Assembly: GCA_021805275.1 (NCBI GenBank)
Contig: JAJZFQ010000159.1
Coordinates: 1-9,392 of the forward strand
From: Pseudomonadota bacterium
GTDB lineage: Bacteria > Pseudomonadota > Gammaproteobacteria > Steroidobacterales > Steroidobacteraceae
Length of the DNA: 9,392 nt
Reading direction: 5' to 3'
Part shown: one piece after another, positions 5,369 to 9,392 of the stretch
Layout: each line of letters begins with the position of its first letter
How positions within the stretch are numbered: the stretch's first letter is position 1
Position numbers and translations under genes: made by a program
Notes under the pieces: model-generated
Told to the model about the DNA's origin: nothing
Seen by the model: only the letters and a program-made list of their open reading frames with translations
The model's database searches: none

Positions 5369-8300
5369 CTAGAATCTCGCACGCGCACTCAATTCGAACA
5401 TGCGCCCCAAGCTCGCCGGGCCGTAGGTCCACGGTTGCGGCGGCGCCTTATTGAAAACGTTGTACACGTGCACCCCGACCTGATAATGCCTACTGAAGTT
5501 GTACAGCAAATCAATATTGTGAATTGTACTTGACGGGATCGTGAGCGGGAGCTGATTGGACGCGGTGTAGGTCAAATTGAAGTACTCACGAGAAGTGTAG
5601 TTGGTCTGCCAATACGCCCGGAACGGTCCGCGGTGATATCCAAGAGTTCCTTGAAATGACCACCGCGGAAGACCAATCGTGTCCGCGCTTTCAATGACAT
5701 CAAATCCCTTTCCGGATACGGAACTGTTGTTTTCACGCATATCAGCCGCATTGACCGTCAGTGAAATCCGGCCCGGGTCCGCAAAGCGATCCAATAGCGG
5801 CAGACTCCTCAGCGAATGGTAGTAATTCAACTTATATTGAATGAGCCGCAAGTGGTTGAATCCAGCGTTTATGAATGTTTCGTTTGCGCTGACCACCTGT
5901 CCCGTACCCGCCTGCCGTGTGAAATCATTACACGTTGCAGTCCCGTAGGTCGGTGCGTCGTAGCACTGTTCCATCAGTACGCCAACGCTCGCGTATTCGA
6001 TCGCTTGACTGACCAGAATCTGAATGTAATCCGCGCTCACTGTGAGGCCCGGGACCCATCGCGGCGTCAAAACCACCCCGACGTTCATCGAATGAGCCGT
6101 CTCGTTATTCAAATTTGGATTTCCACCCGCAGTGACCGGAATAGTGAAATTCTCCACATTTGAACTCGTAAAGGTCGCCAGATTTGCGCCAATAGCCGCA
6201 AATGCCTTCGCGCAATTGGCTTGTCTGGCCGCTGGATTCGGACCCGAGTTAATGTTGGCCACAGTGCAAGGATCCGTGCCGGTATCAAATGCGCTGGTTG
6301 TCGGTGAGAACGCCTCTTGCAACGAGGGCTCACGGTAAGTGCGAGCCCGGCCAAATCGGAATGCAATGTCACGAGTTGGCGCAAAAACTACGCCAAAATT
6401 CCATGCACTGTTGTATCCAGCCAGACTGCTGTCTACTCGCCGAAAGGCCGCATCGAAGCTCAGCGTATGAGCGAATTTCCAATGATATCGTCGACCGAGC
6501 AACGGGATACGCATCTCGGTGTAGATCTCGTGCGTAGCGAAATGCCCGTGCGTTGAAGTGATCGGCACCGAATAACCAATGCCCTCAAGTGAAGCAAGGG
6601 ATGGATTGAAGCTGGCATACTCGTATCGCGACTCAGCACCAGCCGAAAGCCGAACTTTGCCTGCAGGCAGAGACAAAATAGGTGCCTGAATATTCGCTTG
6701 GGCATCGTCCTGCCAGTTGACAGCGGCGTTGCCAAAGTTAGCCGTGACGTACCGGATAGCGGCGGCGCTGTTATTGCCAACTCCAAATGGGTCGAACGGA
6801 ACGCAGTTCGCAATATATGGATTTGTCGAATTTGGATTCTGCTGCGTAACACTACATTCTGGCTGTCCATTCTGGCCCATTACTGAATTGAGCGCATACC
6901 CTAGAACGTTCGGTACGTTGTACTGAGAGTTGCCATACACAAAATTATAATTCGAATAGCTGGAGTACGCTTCCCCGTGCGAATACGACACGTTCCAGTC
7001 AAAGCGCCGATTGAGCAGGTGAAAATCTCCGTTCAGCTCTGAATTAATGTTGAAAGTGCGAACGAAGGCGTTGATCGGCGACGGAGTGGCATCCACATTG
7101 CTGCGATTTAGGTAAAATTGCGTGATGCCATCCGCCGCGAGCACGGATTGCGCCTGGCTGTTCAAGAATGGATTTGTCGCATTGATCAACCAAGCCGTAC
7201 CAGGCGCCGGTTGATCAACTGCGTTTGACGTTCCGAATCCCGTGTAGGAATAATTTGGCTGATTGTAAGCCTGACGGGCGCCGACATAATTCAAAGACAC
7301 GGAGGTTCTGAAATGCAAAGATCGGCTGAAATTATAACTCGCGATCCCATAGAACAGCGCTCGCTTCAGTGGCGCCTGAAGAGATGAGAGCGGCGCTAAA
7401 TTGAGAGAGTCGCCACCACTGGACTGAGAATCATACAGCGGATTTCCGTTCAACCCGTTGTAGGCTGACGGTCCGTAGACCGTACCCGGATTAAATGGAA
7501 CCAAGTTTCCGTTATTGGCGAACATCGCCGGGGTATTGGTTCCCGGCAAATAGATCAAACCAAATGTGTTTGGGTTAACTGGCAACCCGCCGTTGGTGAC
7601 TCCGTAAAAGCGCGCATTGTCGGCAACGATCTGCGCCGGTCCGGTTGCGGATGGATTGGGCGCAAATTGCTGCTGAATCGCCCCCCAAGGGCGCTGCGCG
7701 TAACTGACGGCAGTGGTCTGGTCATATTCCGCGTCGAACGCAAGATTGAGGCGGTGATTTAGGAAATCTCTACCGAATGCCGCTTCTACGTCATATTCAC
7801 CAGCGTCCCATGCGGCCGAGTTCGTCACGCTCCCCTGAAATTCTTCGCCAACGTAATGTTGGATCATTTGGATGTTCACGACGCCTGCGACGGCATCTGC
7901 GCCATAAACCGCAGCCCCGCTTGCCGGAACAATCTGTACTCGCTTAAGGAAGAATGACGGGAAATTGTTCAAGTCGACCTGCGTGCCGCCCGAATTCGCA
8001 AAAATGTTCGCCGGGTTATCCGAGACATAGCGCAGCCCGTTGACCAGCCCTAGGGTCCGATTCGACCCCAGGCCGTAAAGATTTACATAATTAACGCCGA
8101 CGCCAAAACTGTTTTGCGCGCCAGCGGGTGTCGTGCTGCCTTGCATTTCAGGCAATGAGTTCAATGCGTTGGCGACGTTAGTGTACCCGTGCTCGTCCAT
8201 GTAGGCAGAGTTGACGACGGTATCTACCGGAAACGCCGTCAGATGCGCGTGACGTGTTTCGATGCGCGAGCCTGTAACAACGACTTCACTTAGTTGTGTG

Positions 8301-8527
8301 GGTGGAACCTGCGCCTGAGGAGCAATGGGACCGGTCGCGGCGGCTTTATGGCCCTTCTTGCGCTTGACAGTTCGAGTGGGCGCTATCTGCGACGATTGGG
8401 GCTGCGTAGCATGCCTCGGGCTTGCATATGCCTCGCTGACTCCGGCAGTAACGCACAGGAGAATGGCCGTAACTGCAGTCGCAACGTCATATCGATCTCG
8501 GGACAAATTTAAGTGACGGTTCGCCAT
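5369..8527 (-). CDS. Large TonB-dependent outer-membrane receptor
   Basis: A 1052-residue precursor of a TonB-dependent transporter, which imports a scarce ligand across the outer membrane using energy from TonB-ExbB-ExbD. Residues 1-35 form a signal peptide (core 15-31, AYA cleavage site). A basic, Ala/Pro/Gln-rich linker with KRKKGHK follows (36-78), then the TonB box SEVVVTG (80-86). The plug spans about 95-225, with NLYGLGSNRTLGLVNGLRY (149-167) and ASGAAVYGADAVAGVVNI (202-219). The rest is a 22-stranded barrel ending in the required Phe1052. GGNPNLNNETAH (801-812) is a characteristic late barrel segment. Three close Cys pairs (558/575, 753/772, 855/866) probably form disulfides in surface loops, as in many large Caulobacter/Xanthomonas-type receptors. 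There is no STN domain, so no FecA-type signalling. An in-frame TAG shortly upstream fixes the start. No partner gene reveals the ligand. GC is much lower than in glgA. Confidence 0.95.
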   Translation of the reverse strand: MANRHLNLSRDRYDVATAVTAILLCVTAGVSEAYASPRHATQPQSSQIAPTRTVKRKKGHKAAATGPIAPQAQVPPTQLSEVVVTGSRIETRHAHLTAFPVDTVVNSAYMDEHGYTNVANALNSLPEMQGSTTPAGAQNSFGVGVNYVNLYGLGSNRTLGLVNGLRYVSDNPANIFANSGGTQVDLNNFPSFFLKRVQIVPASGAAVYGADAVAGVVNIQMIQHYVGEEFQGSVTNSAAWDAGEYDVEAAFGRDFLNHRLNLAFDAEYDQTTAVSYAQRPWGAIQQQFAPNPSATGPAQIVADNARFYGVTNGGLPVNPNTFGLIYLPGTNTPAMFANNGNLVPFNPGTVYGPSAYNGLNGNPLYDSQSSGGDSLNLAPLSSLQAPLKRALFYGIASYNFSRSLHFRTSVSLNYVGARQAYNQPNYSYTGFGTSNAVDQPAPGTAWLINATNPFLNSQAQSVLAADGITQFYLNRSNVDATPSPINAFVRTFNINSELNGDFHLLNRRFDWNVSYSHGEAYSSYSNYNFVYGNSQYNVPNVLGYALNSVMGQNGQPECSVTQQNPNSTNPYIANCVPFDPFGVGNNSAAAIRYVTANFGNAAVNWQDDAQANIQAPILSLPAGKVRLSAGAESRYEYASFNPSLASLEGIGYSVPITSTHGHFATHEIYTEMRIPLLGRRYHWKFAHTLSFDAAFRRVDSSLAGYNSAWNFGVVFAPTRDIAFRFGRARTYREPSLQEAFSPTTSAFDTGTDPCTVANINSGPNPAARQANCAKAFAAIGANLATFTSSNVENFTIPVTAGGNPNLNNETAHSMNVGVVLTPRWVPGLTVSADYIQILVSQAIEYASVGVLMEQCYDAPTYGTATCNDFTRQAGTGQVVSANETFINAGFNHLRLIQYKLNYYHSLRSLPLLDRFADPGRISLTVNAADMRENNSSVSGKGFDVIESADTIGLPRWSFQGTLGYHRGPFRAYWQTNYTSREYFNLTYTASNQLPLTIPSSTIHNIDLLYNFSRHYQVGVHVYNVFNKAPPQPWTYGPASLGRMFELSARARF

Positions 8528-8584
8528 GACTTCCCCATTTGGTTTCTATTTTTTCTGGAGTGTGAGCGCAGTTCCTGCGGTGAA

Positions 8585-8596
8585 ATGCGCGCGCAT
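8585..8596. repeat. 12-base palindrome in the TonB receptor leader
   Basis: ATGCGCGCGCAT is a perfect palindrome lying between the proposed receptor transcription start (about 8614) and the start codon. It could be an operator or an alternating purine-pyrimidine element; no regulator is recognised. Confidence 0.3.
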
Positions 8597-8620
8597 CTCC
8601 ATCCATTTTTCCTGGCGTTG

Positions 8621-8649
8621 TTGATATCACAGAACGTATTATCTGTAAA
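8621..8649 (-). promoter_or_regulatory. Candidate sigma-70 promoter of the TonB receptor gene
   Basis: On the minus strand TTTACA (8644-8649; five of six bases match TTGACA) and TATCAA (8621-8626; four of six match TATAAT) are separated by exactly 17 bases in AT-rich DNA. This predicts a start near 8614 and a leader of about 87 bases. The -10 box overlaps the palindrome TGATATCA (8622-8629). No Fur-type box was seen. Confidence 0.42.
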
Positions 8650-9290
8650 GATACAAAAGAATGGATGCATCGTAGTCGCCAGAATCGATCGTAACTATCT
8701 GTTTTAGCGTGTATTTATCTATCCATCTTCCTGGCGAAGACTCCTTCGTTGCGGAAATCAGACAGCTCTGAAGAAGGCGGAAATCGCAGCGACAAAAATA
8801 CGTCCTGGACAATGTGCGCTATCGAGGGTCAGTCCCACCGCGCAGTTGTCCGTGCACTCTCTTGCACCTCATTTTCTGGACGCATGGGTGTTTCATTGAA
8901 TTTGGCGGCGGTCCGATTCGCCGCCCGAACATACCGGCACGTGCCGCCCGGCAGCCATGCATCACATGCTGAGTACATCAAAGCAAGAACTCCGGCATCC
9001 CCGTTCGTCCGCCTTTGAACAGAGCGGCCGATGCTCTGGGCCGCGACGAGTGGCCGCATGCCGAGAGCGAACGATGAACGAGCAGAAGCAAGCGGAGTGC
9101 GTATTCCATCAATCGTGAACGCCGATTCCAGGGCATGGTGGACGGCTCTCAGGGAGTTGGCGCGGGACGACGCCCGCTGTGCTGAGGTGTCTGCGATGAC
9201 TTGTGACCGATGACGAATTTCGATTGTCCCTGTCAGCCCCTCGCAATACCCTCATGGCGCGCGCTGGCCGTTGAGATACGTCGCTTTGGC

Positions 9291-9392
9291 TCAGGAGTTT
9301 TCTGCTTGAGTCTTCGTCCCGTTCACCGTGCCGCCACGGCATCGTGACCATCTCTCCAGCGCCCTACGGATGATGTCCACGATCAGGGTCAT
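9291..9392 (-). CDS. Possible 3' end of a gene entering from the right edge
   Basis: One minus-strand frame is open from the right edge to a TGA at 9291-9293 and begins, within the window, MTLIVDIIRRALERW. The first half looks like an amphipathic helix; the second half (about residues 16-33) is not distinctive. It could be a tail of a gene outside the window, a 33-codon ORF, or chance. No family is recognised and third-position bias is weak toward its end. Confidence 0.13.
   Translation of the reverse strand: MTLIVDIIRRALERWSRCRGGTVNGTKTQAENS

Larger units (their letters stand above)
8528..9392. other. Gene-poor stretch upstream of the TonB receptor
   Basis: No convincing gene in 865 bases. 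The first 200 bases are AT-rich (one 60-base line, 8641-8700, has 23 G or C) and hold the receptor promoter. Repeats seen: ATCCATTTTTCCTGGCG (8601-8617) and ATCCATCTTCCTGGCG (8721-8736) as a near-identical direct pair about 120 bases apart; GCGGAAATC twice (8751-8759, 8777-8785); and a 7-bp stem GGCGGCG/CGCCGCC (8904-8925). Short frames after 8749 on both strands lack ribosome sites, steady codon bias or recognised motifs. Confidence 0.5.

Noticed and set aside
9031..9213. A 60-codon plus-strand ORF near the right edge
   Set aside because: No ribosome site, mixed third-position bases and no motif.
8528..9392. Insertion sequence or attachment site as the origin of the receptor region
   Set aside because: No transposase or integrase fragment, terminal inverted repeats with target duplication, or tRNA gene could be found.

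Overview
The window reads as chromosomal DNA from a high-GC Gram-negative proteobacterium, most likely a gammaproteobacterium of the Xanthomonadales/Nevskiales kind. This is inferred from a TtcA-type tRNA thiolase, an M32 carboxypeptidase, a bacterial GlgA, an outer-membrane beta-barrel protein and a large TonB-dependent receptor. No rRNA, tRNA, CRISPR array, integrase or intact insertion sequence was seen.

Layout. Bases 1-1661 are a minus-strand pair: an M32 metallocarboxypeptidase (147-1661) followed by the 5' end of ttcA (1-146, cut by the window edge). The carboxypeptidase stop touches the ttcA start (TAGATG). Bases 1662-2034 are a divergent control region leading to glgA (2035-3495, plus strand), the ADP-glucose-dependent glycogen synthase. 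A possible terminator overlaps the glgA stop. After about 570 bases without a convincing gene, whose last part carries two adjoining inverted repeats, comes a secreted outer-membrane beta-barrel protein (4066-4737, plus) with a strong ribosome binding site. Bases 4738-5368 hold no convincing gene but several inverted repeats, ending in a perfect 14-bp stem-loop. A 1052-residue TonB-dependent receptor (5369-8527, minus) follows, with a plausible promoter at 8621-8649. The last 865 bases hold no convincing gene.

How the genes relate. The left half is GC-rich housekeeping: tRNA modification, peptide turnover and glycogen storage. The right half is envelope: a small barrel and an orphan nutrient receptor. 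The receptor and its upstream flank are clearly less GC-rich than glgA (about 48-57% in receptor lines counted by eye and 38% in one upstream line, against 73% in one glgA line), which fits transfer or a separate history. No partner gene reveals its ligand.

No wholly new system is evident. The best leads are a 16-codon leader ORF whose stop overlaps the glgA start, a possible antisense membrane microprotein in the same place, the paired inverted repeats ahead of the barrel gene, and the His-to-Glu change in a conserved carboxypeptidase motif.
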